From an uncultured Mycoplasmatota bacterium (GTDB lineage: Bacteria > Bacillota_I > Bacilli_A > RF39 > UBA660): DNA of 8,204 nucleotides. The notes beneath the pieces are model-generated. The model was not told where the DNA came from. It did no database searches and saw only the letters and a list, made by a program, of their open reading frames with translations. How positions within the stretch are numbered: position 1 is the first letter of the stretch; each line of letters starts with the position of its first letter. Both the position numbers and the translations under genes were made by a program. Location: assembly GCA_946491675.1 (NCBI GenBank), contig CAMLYN010000047.1, positions 1 through 8,204 on the forward strand, written 5' to 3'. Positions 1-6,025 of this stretch are shown in pieces.

Positions 1-30
1 ATTAACATCGCCTCTAATAAAAAATATGTC

Positions 31-63
31 AAAAAAAATAGAATATAACTTTATACTCCATTT
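31..63 (-). terminator. Rho-independent terminator of the ABC-transporter operon
   Basis: On the minus strand, just after the ATPase stop codon, AAATGGAGTATA and TATATTCTATTT form a 12-pair stem around a 4-nt loop. Two of the pairs are G-U wobbles, so the stem is complete only as minus-strand RNA, which fixes the orientation. A run of U residues follows directly. The 3' arm and what follows it match the terminator at 6266-6298. Confidence 0.85.
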
Positions 64-68
64 CAAAT

Positions 69-704
69 TCATTTTCTTTTCGTTACATTACCCGCATCAA
101 CTTCATAAACCACATCCGCAAGTTCTTCAATATCATCTTTAATATGTGAAGCTAAAATAATTATCTTCCCCTTTTCTTTTTCATCTAATAAAACCTTTCT
201 CAGTTTCTTTACTGTTTCGTTCTCTACTCCATTAAATGGCTCATCTAAAATAATTACTTTGGGATTCTCCATTAAAACCTGGGCAATACCAAGTTTTTGT
301 TTCATACCGAGTGAATAATTACTATATTTTTTATTCATTTCATCGTCGAGATTTACAAGCTTTAATGTTTTAACTATATCTTCATCACTTATTTTATGTT
401 GAATTGCGGCAAGTAACTTTAAATTTTCAAAGCCTGTAAGATCAGGAAGAAAAGAAGGTGATTCAATTAAAGCTCTAGTTTCTGGAGGATATGTTTTCGC
501 TTTTACAATATCTACACCATCATATAAAACTTCGCCTATTGTCGGTTCATAGAAGTTACACATTATTTTAAGTAAAACACTTTTACCACTACCATTACGT
601 CCAACAAAACCGTATATCTTCCCTTCTTCAAATTCTAAATTTACATTCTTTAAAACAGGAATTTTTTTAAACTCTTTTGACACATTTATTAACCTAATTT
701 TCAT
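69..704 (-). CDS. ABC transporter ATP-binding protein, BcrA/lantibiotic-protection type
   Basis: This 211-residue cytoplasmic ATPase should power the two permeases encoded just upstream. Seen in the sequence: Walker A GRNGSGKS at 35-42, ABC signature YSLGMKQK at about 130-137, Walker B VIILDEP at 150-156 and the switch histidine H187 in LASH. In place of the usual Q-loop glutamine is ALIESPSF (78-85) followed by LPDLTGFENL. That IE-P-F-P-LT arrangement is typical of the ATPases of bacitracin and lantibiotic protection transporters (BcrA/LanF-like), which is why I place it there. The D-loop region reads FNGVENE rather than the common NGLD. The ATG overlaps the permease stop as ATGA, so translation is coupled. 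At 211 residues it is at the short end for the family, which often carries a longer C-terminal tail. The ATPase call is certain; peptide export or self-protection is inferred from the subfamily and the neighbours. Confidence 0.93.
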   Translation of the reverse strand: MKIRLINVSKEFKKIPVLKNVNLEFEEGKIYGFVGRNGSGKSVLLKIMCNFYEPTIGEVLYDGVDIVKAKTYPPETRALIESPSFLPDLTGFENLKLLAAIQHKISDEDIVKTLKLVNLDDEMNKKYSNYSLGMKQKLGIAQVLMENPKVIILDEPFNGVENETVKKLRKVLLDEKEKGKIIILASHIKDDIEELADVVYEVDAGNVTKRK

Positions 705-2116
705 CTAAAAACCTCACTTTCAAACAATTTATAAATTCTCTTTCTAAAAATCATAATCGCAAATATAATCATAATAATTAAAGAAACCACTAAATACCAA
801 ATATAATTTGTCATACTTACAACCCCTATTAAGTTAAAACAAAGTAATAATATCAAACCTAAACCTATTAACAATTTTAAAATAACATTTCCATATATTA
901 AAATCAATATAAAAAGTTCAAGCAAAATAAATATGATTAAATTTGTAAAATAAAGTAATAAAGTATTATCTGGCACCCTATCAAACAAACTAAATATAGT
1001 GAAAGTAACTAAATAACCAACCGCCAGTAAAATAGCAAACTGAATTATTATAGACATAATCTTTAAAACGGTCCATTTTGTTTTATTTATCCTTAAAAAA
1101 ATATTACTTTTGTTTTTCGATAAATCTTTCACAAATAACATTGTTCCAAGCATAACAAACACTAAAGCATTAAGGAAAAATGAAATAACATTTAAAAAAT
1201 TATCGTTAATATCCGCATTTAATCCTAAAACAACGTTAAAACCATTATCATTATAATTCATCACAAAAATTTTAATCAATGAATAAATAATTAAATAAGC
1301 AAAATAGAAAATTAATATAAATTTCTTAGTCCTAATCGTATATTCAGTATCATTTAACACCACATATTTAAAACTATTTACATCGCTTCTTTTTAAATTA
1401 AAACTCAAAATAACTTTTAACAATAATATCGGAAGTAACAAAGCAAAAACAGAACATAAAATTTCAGTTAAAAATGTAGAATATGAATTTAATTGTAAAT
1501 ACTCAAAAATAAGTGGGGATGTATCGAGAATAGATGTTCTTCCATCTGTAAATGGTACATAATTATAATCGAAAAAGATGCCATAAAAAACTATATTTAA
1601 ACCTATTACTACTTTTGTAGAAAATTTTTCTAATAAAAAACTATTAAATAAAGAAACTACTATCATTATTGCGTATAGCCTTACAATATAAAAAATTATA
1701 TAAATTATATTTGGAATATTATAAAATTGATAACTATTCATAAATTCTAAATTAGAAGCGCAAAACAAATTTAAAAATACAAATAAAAGTAAAAATACAA
1801 CAAGAAACATTATACTGTTTGCATAAACACTACATTTAAGTAACTCTTTAATCTCATTTTGCTTTGAACCAAGCCTTATTTTAAAAAAATAGTTATTATT
1901 AAAAATGTTATATATATTAATTGTTGTCACAAATAATGGAAGAAATAATCCGCAAACTATATAAACTGACGAGCTTAAAATGCTTTGCAAAGCCACAGCA
2001 TATGACTTATTAAGTCCATAATTTGTCACGGCAAATATTGTCACAATGATTGAAATTGATATTATAATTTTAAATACCCATGAATTAATAAACTTATTAA
2101 ATACTTCTTTCCGCAT
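701..2116 (-). CDS. Large ABC-transporter permease, about 12 transmembrane segments
   Basis: A 471-residue integral membrane protein with roughly twelve hydrophobic segments, at about 13-33, 51-71, 98-119, 134-160, 168-183, 213-239, 264-286, 307-329, 350-375, 383-409, 411-434 and 438-458. No enzymatic motif is visible. Its place between another permease gene and the ATPase gene, with overlapping ends on both sides, makes it the membrane part of the same transporter. Its length is about twice that of a usual six-helix ABC-2 half permease. Similar basic stretches (FFKIRLGSKQNEIKELL at 77-93 and IFLRINKTKWTVLKIM at 339-354) occur at equivalent places in the two halves, which suggests a fused or duplicated pair of half permeases. 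The start overlaps the upstream permease by 20 nt; AAAGGG lies 9 nt before the ATG. The gene ends in TGA within the ATPase start. The transported substrate is unknown. Confidence 0.8.
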   Translation of the reverse strand: MRKEVFNKFINSWVFKIIISISIIVTIFAVTNYGLNKSYAVALQSILSSSVYIVCGLFLPLFVTTINIYNIFNNNYFFKIRLGSKQNEIKELLKCSVYANSIMFLVVFLLLFVFLNLFCASNLEFMNSYQFYNIPNIIYIIFYIVRLYAIMIVVSLFNSFLLEKFSTKVVIGLNIVFYGIFFDYNYVPFTDGRTSILDTSPLIFEYLQLNSYSTFLTEILCSVFALLLPILLLKVILSFNLKRSDVNSFKYVVLNDTEYTIRTKKFILIFYFAYLIIYSLIKIFVMNYNDNGFNVVLGLNADINDNFLNVISFFLNALVFVMLGTMLFVKDLSKNKSNIFLRINKTKWTVLKIMSIIIQFAILLAVGYLVTFTIFSLFDRVPDNTLLLYFTNLIIFILLELFILILIYGNVILKLLIGLGLILLLCFNLIGVVSMTNYIWYLVVSLIIMIIFAIMIFRKRIYKLFESEVFR

Positions 2117-2981
2117 TTAAAACAACCCTTTCCTTATTTCGGACGATTAAATAAACACCAATTGTCGAAACAATGACTAAACTTAAAGCGAAAAGAATCA
2201 TAAATGGCATACTAATCACATGATCATAAACCCAAAAAGCCGAAAAGTTCAAAGAATTTGTTAATAATTTAACATTAAACACATTTTGAACAAACACTCC
2301 AACAAATGCTTCTAAAATTATCCAAATAATCCAAAAACATAAATAAGAACCAATTACAGCTGACACAAAATGATTACTTTTTATTGTAAATATATAACTT
2401 ATATTAATTATAAATAAATTAAGAAGAAAAATATTAAGAACATAAACTAAACCAAAAACAACTAAATTATTTAAATACTCTTGAGATATAAAGCTTGTCT
2501 CTTCTGTTGGGATTATTAAATTACCACCTGCCAAAATATAAGAGCCTACAAAAAGAATTATCAAAAAAAACGGAAGTATTATTAAATTCTTTAAAGAAGA
2601 TAAATAAACCTTGGAAATATAATTTTTATATGTCATTCTTGTCAAAATATTTTTAAACATTCCTGATTTAACCATTCCATAAATACCTGATGTTACAGAT
2701 ATAATGATTAAAATCGGATATACAAAAAAAGTAAAAATTCTTAAAGAATAATTAATAATTAATTGAAAAAATATTGAAATAGTATCAGGCATTACAGCTA
2801 TTGAAAATCTATCGCAAAAATCATCACTATGATTTTGTACGCAGTATTCTAAATTTTTAATAGAAGACTCTTTTAAATTTTCAAAATCAAATTTATACTG
2901 AATTAAAGAAATCAAAACCCACAAAAATATAATTAATAATGAAATTAATAAAAATTTATTTCGTTTTACAAAAACTTTCAT
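2097..2981 (-). CDS. ABC-2-type permease, six transmembrane segments
   Basis: A 294-residue membrane protein with about six hydrophobic segments, near 9-27, 72-103, 132-152, 172-197, 204-232 and 256-281. Between the first two lies a hydrophilic loop (about 28-68) with a pair of cysteines, C47 and C56, that would face outside if the N-terminus is inside; a disulfide there is possible. The stretch FKNILTRMTYKNYISKVYL (109-127) before the third segment resembles the basic cytoplasmic loop common in ABC-2 permeases of peptide export and immunity systems. The start is firm: AAGGAG stands 8 nt before the ATG. It is the first full-length gene after the small peptide ORF, and its end overlaps the next permease by 20 nt, so it forms one operon with that gene and the ATPase gene. 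The specific substrate cannot be read from the sequence. Confidence 0.78.
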   Translation of the reverse strand: MKVFVKRNKFLLISLLIIFLWVLISLIQYKFDFENLKESSIKNLEYCVQNHSDDFCDRFSIAVMPDTISIFFQLIINYSLRIFTFFVYPILIIISVTSGIYGMVKSGMFKNILTRMTYKNYISKVYLSSLKNLIILPFFLIILFVGSYILAGGNLIIPTEETSFISQEYLNNLVVFGLVYVLNIFLLNLFIINISYIFTIKSNHFVSAVIGSYLCFWIIWIILEAFVGVFVQNVFNVKLLTNSLNFSAFWVYDHVISMPFMILFALSLVIVSTIGVYLIVRNKERVVLNAERSI

Positions 2982-3056
2982 AATTAAAACTCCTTAAACA
3001 TTAAAAATAAGTATAAAATAAGATAAATGCCAAAGTATAACTAATAAATAGTTTCC

Positions 3057-3200
3057 TTAACATTTTTTTGTAGTACAACTACCGTTCCATCCGTGAATGC
3101 CTACACCAATTAAACATAAATAATCATCGATTTAAACTTCTAAACAAGCTACCACAATTGATAAAACAAAAATTACAGCTAAAATTTTCATTATCTTCAA
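3057..3200 (-). pseudogene. Small lipobox/secreted peptide gene interrupted by an in-frame TAA
   Basis: A TTG at 3200-3198 has GAAGG at an 8-nt spacing; an in-frame ATG lies three codons later at 3191. From that ATG the peptide reads MKILAVIFVLSIVVACLEV and then stops at TAA (3134-3132). The same frame continues for 24 sense codons, including IGVGIHGWNGSC and a final KKC, to a second TAA at 3059-3057. The first part is a basic-start hydrophobic helix with a lipobox-like VVAC. The second part has three cysteines, several glycines and a tryptophan, the composition of a small exported or antimicrobial peptide. It has no start codon of its own in frame. The layout fits one peptide of about 43 to 46 residues disabled by a single nonsense change, or a truncated signal-type peptide alone. 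Its position at the head of a BcrA-type ABC operon suggests it is, or was, the transporter's substrate. I do not recognise the family. Both the peptide call and the nonsense interpretation are inference. Confidence 0.5.
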
Positions 3201-3246
3201 AAAAATTACCTTCAAATTTTAGAATTTTAGAATCTATCAACTTAAA

Positions 3247-3276
3247 AATATCACAGAAGTCTAAAAATAATCTTAA
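3247..3276 (-). promoter_or_regulatory. Weak second promoter candidate close to the small peptide
   Basis: TTAAGA (3276-3271) and GATATT (3252-3247) are separated by 18 bp, with TG one base before the -10 hexamer (TGT GATATT). Both hexamers match consensus only four out of six. It would give a leader of about 40 nt to the peptide start, more like the other leaders in this window than the long leader from the 3447 promoter. Confidence 0.3.
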
Positions 3277-3349
3277 GAATGTCTGAAAGTAATATTATTT
3301 TGTCCAGGTAATTCAAATATAACATTTGGTTATCATTACGATATAACAT
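3251..3349 (-). other. Doubtful 32-codon leader ORF
   Basis: ATG at 3349 opens a frame that reads MLYRNDNQMLYLNYLDK and continues with an Ile/Leu-rich helix ending FRLL before TGA. There is no Shine-Dalgarno site at normal spacing, and the composition is what AT-rich sequence gives by chance. It could be a leader peptide or a remnant. I do not call it a gene, but it is the longest open frame in this leader. Confidence 0.15.
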
Positions 3350-3441
3350 ATATATATCATTTTATTCAATTTTACCTTATTTTAAATTTAACAAAATTTT
3401 TATTTATTGTTTTTTTGCTATCATAAATACATTTATAATTA

Positions 3442-3471
3442 ATTATAACACACAAAAAATTATTTTACCAA
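3442..3471 (-). promoter_or_regulatory. Extended -10 promoter of the peptide/ABC-transporter operon
   Basis: A perfect TATAAT (3447-3442) is preceded by TGT, making an extended -10 element. TTGGTA (3471-3466) lies 18 bp upstream as a four-of-six -35 box. Transcription should start near 3435, giving a leader of about 235 nt before the peptide. The palindrome at 3516-3487 lies just upstream of the -35 box, and a smaller related palindrome (ATAAATACATTTAT, 3423-3436) covers the predicted start point. Confidence 0.6.
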
Positions 3472-3486
3472 CTTTCCCACTTTAAA

Positions 3487-3516
3487 TATAAGATAAACAC
3501 ATACATTTATCTTATA
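3487..3516 (-). promoter_or_regulatory. Perfect 11-bp inverted repeat, candidate operator
   Basis: On the minus strand TATAAGATAAA and TTTATCTTATA are exact reverse complements separated by 8 nt (TGTATGTG). There is no U-tract, and the site ends about 15 bp upstream of the -35 box, centred near -66. That fits a dimeric activator or repressor site better than a terminator. Related sequence recurs nearby: ATAAATGTAT at the transcription start, and TTTATCTTAT between the peptide and the first permease (minus strand of 3018-3029). No regulator gene lies in the window. Confidence 0.5.
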
Positions 3517-3575
3517 ATTATTACAATCTTTTCACATTTTACAATATCTCGTAATATAATAAAAAATAAAGAATT

Positions 3576-3599
3576 TGTTCCTAAAGTTGTTCCAAACTT
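3576..3599 (-). repeat. Two tandem 12-bp direct repeats
   Basis: AAGTTTGGAACA is followed at once by ACTTTAGGAACA, nine of twelve bases identical, including the shared GGAACA. They lie about 105 bp upstream of the -35 box of the ABC operon. They could be a regulator binding site or chance. The period does not match the roughly 21-22 bp period known for LytTR-type direct repeats. Confidence 0.3.
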
Positions 3600-3654
3600 A
3601 AAATTATTTTTAAACTACTTAGAAATGAAAAATAGTTAAAAACATATCTTTCAC

Positions 3655-3694
3655 TTAAAAAGAGCAATTCAAAAAATGAAATTACTCTTTTTAA
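3655..3694 (-). terminator. Probable terminator of the hydrolase/glycosyltransferase operon
   Basis: TTAAAAAGAGTAATT and AATTGCTCTTTTTAA pair over 15 positions around a loop of about 10 nt. The single non-Watson-Crick position is a U-G wobble in minus-strand RNA but a C-A mismatch in plus-strand RNA, so the minus strand is favoured. It lies about 90 nt after the glycosyltransferase stop codon and ends in a short U-run. Confidence 0.65.
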
Positions 3695-3773
3695 AAATCT
3701 TTTTCTTAGAAAAACATATTTTAAAAGTAAAATGTCTCCATATATAGTTCAAAATTATTACCTCTTATATAAT

Positions 3774-3798
3774 AAAACATCTTTTATTTAGATGTTTT
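3774..3798 (-). terminator. Small hairpin overlapping the glycosyltransferase stop codon
   Basis: AAAACATC and GATGTTTT form a perfect 8-bp stem around a 9-nt loop, with the TAA stop codon in the loop. Past the four U residues of the stem the minus strand reads ATTATATAAG, so the U-tract is poor. It may be an inefficient terminator backed by the hairpin at 3694-3655, or a 3'-end stabiliser. Confidence 0.4.
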
Positions 3799-4842
3799 AC
3801 TTTTTATTAATTTTCTATCAGAATCTATATTTAATTTTAATTCGTTTATATCACTTTTTATTTCAAATTTTCCTATTAATAAATTAACATATTTTTGTAA
3901 AATACAAGCCAGTCCAGAAGAAACGTAGTCCTTATACAAATCACTTTCATTATATTTTGGATACATAAGCTCCATTAAATTTATATAGTCCCTAAAAATC
4001 TTTCTTTTTTCACCTGGTGTCATATTTATCCATAAAGAACTATTTAAATATTTTAAAGAGCCATGAACCACATATAATTTTTTCAATTCTTCTTCAAATA
4101 TAGGTTCAACATCACCTAAATTATTTTTTAGCATTTCATATACTTCAAAAAATTGAAATATATCATTAGCAAATAAACAGTCTTTTATCGTTGTATTATA
4201 TAAACTCATTCTATAACTATATACTGGTTTATTTATATAATAAAATTGTTCACTTCTTGCAATTAAAGCAGGAACTACAGCTAAATCTTCCCACTTATAT
4301 CCAGCCGGAAATTTCATATTGCCAATTATATTACGTGAAAAAAGTTTATTACCAACATTTGGCATTTCCATAAAAGGAACAGACTTATTCTCCTTCGTTT
4401 GATATAGTCCTTCTTCAGTTAATCCGGAAGTATTCCACGCATCTTTTAAATCTATTTTTAAGCCCAAAAGTTTAATATAAGAATAATATTTACCAATTAC
4501 AGTATCTAATTTATACTCTTCTGCTACAGAAACCATATCCTCTAAACTTGTCATAGAATAAAAGCTATCATCTGCATCGATAAATTTTATATATTTACCC
4601 GTAGCCGCATCTAACCCAATATTTCTCGCTACAGCAGTTCCATTGTTTTCTGTTACAAATAATTTAAAATTTTTATGATTTAAAACATATTTTTCTATTT
4701 TATTTAAACTGTTATCCTTACTTCCGTCATTTACCAATATAACTTCATAGTCCTTAAACGATTGACTTAATATACTATTAAGACATGTTTCAATATAAGG
4801 TTCAGCATTGTAAACCGGTATTATAATACTAACTTTAGCCAT
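3784..4842 (-). CDS. Family 2 glycosyltransferase (GT-A fold)
   Basis: This 352-residue protein should transfer a sugar from a nucleotide-sugar donor to a growing surface polysaccharide, teichoic acid or glycolipid at the cytoplasmic membrane face. The N-terminal domain is classic GT2: SIIIPVYNAEPYI (5-17), LVNDGSKDNS (36-45, nucleotide binding), ENNGTAVARNIGLDAATG (65-82) and FIDADD (87-92) with the metal-binding DXD-type D89 and D91. Further on, KLFSRN (166-171) and WED (184-186) mark the acceptor and catalytic-base region, followed by YSYR (208-211). The C-terminal 140 residues are helical with no clear motif. No transmembrane segment is evident. A very strong Shine-Dalgarno (AAAGGGGG) precedes the ATG by about 7 nt, and only 13 nt separate it from the upstream hydrolase gene, so the two are co-transcribed. 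Acceptor and donor cannot be told from sequence. Confidence 0.92.
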   Translation of the reverse strand: MAKVSIIIPVYNAEPYIETCLNSILSQSFKDYEVILVNDGSKDNSLNKIEKYVLNHKNFKLFVTENNGTAVARNIGLDAATGKYIKFIDADDSFYSMTSLEDMVSVAEEYKLDTVIGKYYSYIKLLGLKIDLKDAWNTSGLTEEGLYQTKENKSVPFMEMPNVGNKLFSRNIIGNMKFPAGYKWEDLAVVPALIARSEQFYYINKPVYSYRMSLYNTTIKDCLFANDIFQFFEVYEMLKNNLGDVEPIFEEELKKLYVVHGSLKYLNSSLWINMTPGEKRKIFRDYINLMELMYPKYNESDLYKDYVSSGLACILQKYVNLLIGKFEIKSDINELKLNIDSDRKLIKSKTSK

Positions 4843-4855
4843 GTTTTTTCCCCCT

Positions 4856-5968
4856 TTATCTAATAATTAATTGATTAACGTTTTCTTTACCAACGTAATA
4901 AAAATCATAAGGAAATCTATCATTTATATACATTTTTGTTTCTTGTAAAAATTTAGAAATATCTTTGTTTTCAGCTGCCATAAGTGATATATATTTATCA
5001 ATAGTCCCATTTAAAAATTCAGTAATTCTTCTTTCAGCTATTTCACTCATAATAGAAATCTTATCTTCAGCATCATTATCTACTGTTTCCCTAACCAAAG
5101 TTTCAATAGTCTTATTTAAATTAAACAAGAACCGATCAATTTCAATTTTAGCCATAACGGCAATATAATTATCGTCAATACTTTTCATTATTGAATTATT
5201 TAAATTTAAATATTCCTCTGCATTTAAATGAACATCAGGCTTTGATCCATAGAATAATTGCGCCTTAATAGGTTCAACATAAGTTACATTTGCATAATTT
5301 TCAGCAATTTCTTTTAAATGACCATTAATAAGAATATCCGTTATTTGCAATCCCATATACCTTGGAATACCAACTAAATATACTTGAGTATTTGTATCAT
5401 TATAACGATTACTACTTTGAATTTCCTTTAAAATAGCAGATATCGAAATATAATCTCTTTTAAAACCACTAATAATTTTTGGAAAACCATCTCTTGTTAT
5501 ATTATCTAGAAAAGAACCAGTCGCCCCAATATAAACTAAAATATTAGATCTACCCTCTTCTCTAGTTAAAACCAAATCCTTAAAATGACGATTCGGAATC
5601 GGATTCTTTGGATAATATTTATCTATTTCATCCGCCGTCATATCGACAACAGGCGTATCAGGTTTTAAAGTATCAATTCTATTATATCTATACATTTCAC
5701 GTTCACTAATATTGTTTTGAAAATAATCATGTATATGTTCATCATTATTGTTTTGAATGCGGGCAAAATGAGTAGCAATAATTTCTATATTATGTTTAGA
5801 GAAAATTGCGGTTAAATAAGGATTTCTTTTAAATAAAGGCACAGTCTTAAAAATTGCAGAATATCCTGACATAAGTGAATTACCAGCTCCAGTTAAACAA
5901 AATTTTTTTATATTTAATCTTTCTAATTGACTAGCAAGTTTTTCAGTGTTTTTATTTAATAAATCCAT
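4856..5968 (-). CDS. SGNH/GDSL-type hydrolase-like protein with a helical C-terminal extension
   Basis: A 370-residue protein without a signal peptide or membrane segment. It carries the layout of an SGNH esterase: block I as LTGAGNSLMSGYS (25-37), with G29-N30-S31 in place of GDS and S31 the probable nucleophile; a block III-like VYIGATGSFLDN (145-156); VGIPR (199-203); and block V as PDVHLNAEEY (244-253) with the D245/H247 pair, comparable to the common DVHPN-GY form. Members usually act as esterases, acetyl-hydrolases or acetyltransferases on carbohydrates and lipids. About 115 extra residues (255-370), predicted helical, go beyond the usual domain of about 200 to 260 residues and may bind a partner. 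Co-transcription with a GT2 gene suggests that it trims or modifies acyl groups on the same surface glycan, presumably in the cytoplasm. The start is set by AAGGGG, 9 nt before the ATG. Substrate unknown. The family assignment is fairly good from two catalytic blocks but the oxyanion-hole block is atypical. Confidence 0.72.
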   Translation of the reverse strand: MDLLNKNTEKLASQLERLNIKKFCLTGAGNSLMSGYSAIFKTVPLFKRNPYLTAIFSKHNIEIIATHFARIQNNNDEHIHDYFQNNISEREMYRYNRIDTLKPDTPVVDMTADEIDKYYPKNPIPNRHFKDLVLTREEGRSNILVYIGATGSFLDNITRDGFPKIISGFKRDYISISAILKEIQSSNRYNDTNTQVYLVGIPRYMGLQITDILINGHLKEIAENYANVTYVEPIKAQLFYGSKPDVHLNAEEYLNLNNSIMKSIDDNYIAVMAKIEIDRFLFNLNKTIETLVRETVDNDAEDKISIMSEIAERRITEFLNGTIDKYISLMAAENKDISKFLQETKMYINDRFPYDFYYVGKENVNQLIIR

Positions 5969-5997
5969 ATGCTCACGCCCCTTTTAAATATGCACCT

Positions 5998-6025
5998 ATT
6001 ATACACTTTTATTAAAAAAAATCAA
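5998..6025 (-). promoter_or_regulatory. Promoter of the hydrolase/glycosyltransferase operon
   Basis: TTGATT (6025-6020) and a perfect TATAAT (6003-5998) are 16 bp apart. The start point would be near 5991, leaving a leader of about 22 nt that holds the AAGGGG ribosome site. Confidence 0.7.

Larger units (their letters stand above)
3201..3783 (-). other. Long non-coding region upstream of the ABC-transporter locus
   Basis: No full-length gene is visible on either strand. In the direction of transcription it holds a weak palindrome at 3798-3774, a terminator-like hairpin at 3694-3655, tandem 12-bp repeats at 3599-3576, a perfect inverted repeat at 3516-3487, a promoter at 3471-3442, and a leader of more than 200 nt. 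The leader contains one doubtful 32-codon ORF and a pair of AGAC direct repeats 22 bp apart (3284 and 3262). This much regulatory sequence is unusual here, since the other promoters in the window have leaders of only about 15 to 25 nt. Confidence 0.6.

Noticed and set aside
1..10. Start of a further minus-strand gene (ATG at 8-6)
   Set aside because: AGAGG precedes the ATG but with only about 2 nt of spacing, and just three codon positions remain in the window, so no call is possible.
3057..3200. TAA recoded as a sense codon throughout the organism
   Set aside because: TAA ends the glycosyltransferase, the hydrolase and the six-helix permease at natural ends, so general reassignment is excluded; only local readthrough or a mutation remains.
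3201..3435. Riboswitch or structured leader RNA in the long 5' leader
   Set aside because: No conserved riboswitch core, and no terminator/anti-terminator pair, can be seen; the leader is too AT-rich to form a convincing structure.
3699..3737. Possible hairpin ACATTTTA / TAAAATATGT followed by a T-run
   Set aside because: The arms need a two-base bulge and are pure A/T; the neighbouring hairpin at 3655-3694 is much better.
4191..4373. Plus-strand open frame of 60 codons
   Set aside because: It lies wholly inside the glycosyltransferase gene in antisense, has no ribosome site and an AT-driven composition.
4965..5168. Plus-strand open frame of 67 codons
   Set aside because: Antisense to the helical C-terminal part of the hydrolase; its Ser/Ile/Leu-rich content is the mirror of that coding sequence and there is no promoter or Shine-Dalgarno site.
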